Below, in pieces: positions 63,914 through 64,000 of a stretch of DNA of 64,000 nucleotides. The notes under the pieces were generated by a model. The model searched no databases. It was not told the origin of the DNA and saw only the letters and a list, made by a program, of their open reading frames with translations. The stretch is taken from NCBI GenBank assembly GCA_031551355.1, contig JAVBNT010000024.1, positions 1 through 64,000 on the forward strand. Reading direction: 5' to 3'. Origin of the DNA: JAVBNT01 sp031551355. Its GTDB lineage: Bacteria; Vulcanimicrobiota; CADAWZ01. The translations under genes and the position numbers were made by a program. Within the stretch, counting starts at the first letter, position 1, and each line of letters begins with the position of its first letter.

Positions 63914-64000
63914 AAGTGATGGTTACCGGAGGAACCGGATTCCTGGGGGGGGCACTTTGCAAAGAACTTAAAAAAAGACAGTATCAAGTCTCTACTATCG
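63910..64000 (+). CDS. oleD: OleD-type NAD(P)-dependent reductase, N-terminal part
   Basis: The gene is cut by the window edge; 30 codons are visible. The start MKVMVTGGTGFLGGALCKEL is the Rossmann glycine-rich motif of extended short-chain dehydrogenases. Its position after oleC with an ATGA overlap identifies it as OleD, which reduces the OleA ketone to the beta-hydroxy acid. Only context separates it from other epimerase-like enzymes. Confidence 0.8.
   Translation, partial: MKVMVTGGTGFLGGALCKELKKRQYQVSTI

Noticed and set aside
36331..64000. General recoding of TAG (pyrrolysine or alternative code)
   Set aside because: TAG ends several intact genes at their normal family length, and no pyl genes are seen.
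1..64000. CRISPR arrays and tRNA or rRNA genes
   Set aside because: No regularly spaced direct repeats and no cloverleaf or rRNA-like sequence were seen in the intergenic regions.

Overview
The window is 64 kb of a moderately AT-rich bacterial chromosome. It is packed with short-spaced operons on both strands. Oxygen-sensitive chemistry dominates: a four-subunit 2-oxoacid:ferredoxin oxidoreductase (korDABC order), a tungsten-type aldehyde:ferredoxin oxidoreductase (AOR), [NiFe]-hydrogenase maturation genes hypFCDE, and [FeFe]-hydrogenase maturases hydG and hydE. This points to a strictly anaerobic, probably fermentative or syntrophic bacterium with both hydrogenase classes, although no hydrogenase structural gene lies here. 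Hfq, RNase III, FabF, Dxs and the pfa/ole lipid genes show a bacterium. I could not assign a phylum.

Layout. 1-4650 (minus): korC-korB-korA-korD, a P-loop ATPase, dapF and hfq. 4783-6759 (minus): a class III ribonucleotide reductase homologue in which both active-site cysteines and the radical glycine appear to be replaced. 7033-13753 (plus): polyferredoxin, AOR, three NuoL/M/N-like antiporter subunits and an unlisted 35-residue membrane peptide. 13822-18447 (plus): hypF-hypC-hypD-hypE. 18559-20062: a Xer recombinase and a small lysine-rich protein set among palindromic repeats. 20193-24624 (minus): a degenerate GGDEF membrane protein, two small proteins, rnc and fabF. 24972-31733 (plus): an exported protein, a 1582-residue methyltransferase/glycosyltransferase fusion, a second methyltransferase and a K+ channel. 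31956-38925 (minus): a type I restriction-modification system, visibly richer in GC, with an amber stop inside hsdM. 39269-43422 (minus): ddl, an S41 peptidase homologue, an HD hydrolase and a RhuM-Doc fusion. 43598-50768 (plus): xseA-xseB-ispA-dxs-tlyA-nadK-M16 peptidase. 51067-53479 (plus): hydG-hydE, preceded by a cluster of hairpins. 53631-64000 (plus): a PfaC-type megasynthase followed by oleA, oleB, oleC and the start of oleD.

How the genes may work together. KOR and AOR both reduce ferredoxin. Placing AOR and its polyferredoxin directly before three ion-pump-like membrane subunits suggests a membrane complex that couples aldehyde oxidation (or acid reduction) to ion translocation, with AOR where a hydrogenase or NADH module normally sits. 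At the other end, the PfaC-like protein and OleABCD would make polyunsaturated fatty acyl chains and join them head to head into a long polyunsaturated hydrocarbon. These two operons and the reductase-like pseudoenzyme are the parts most worth a second look.
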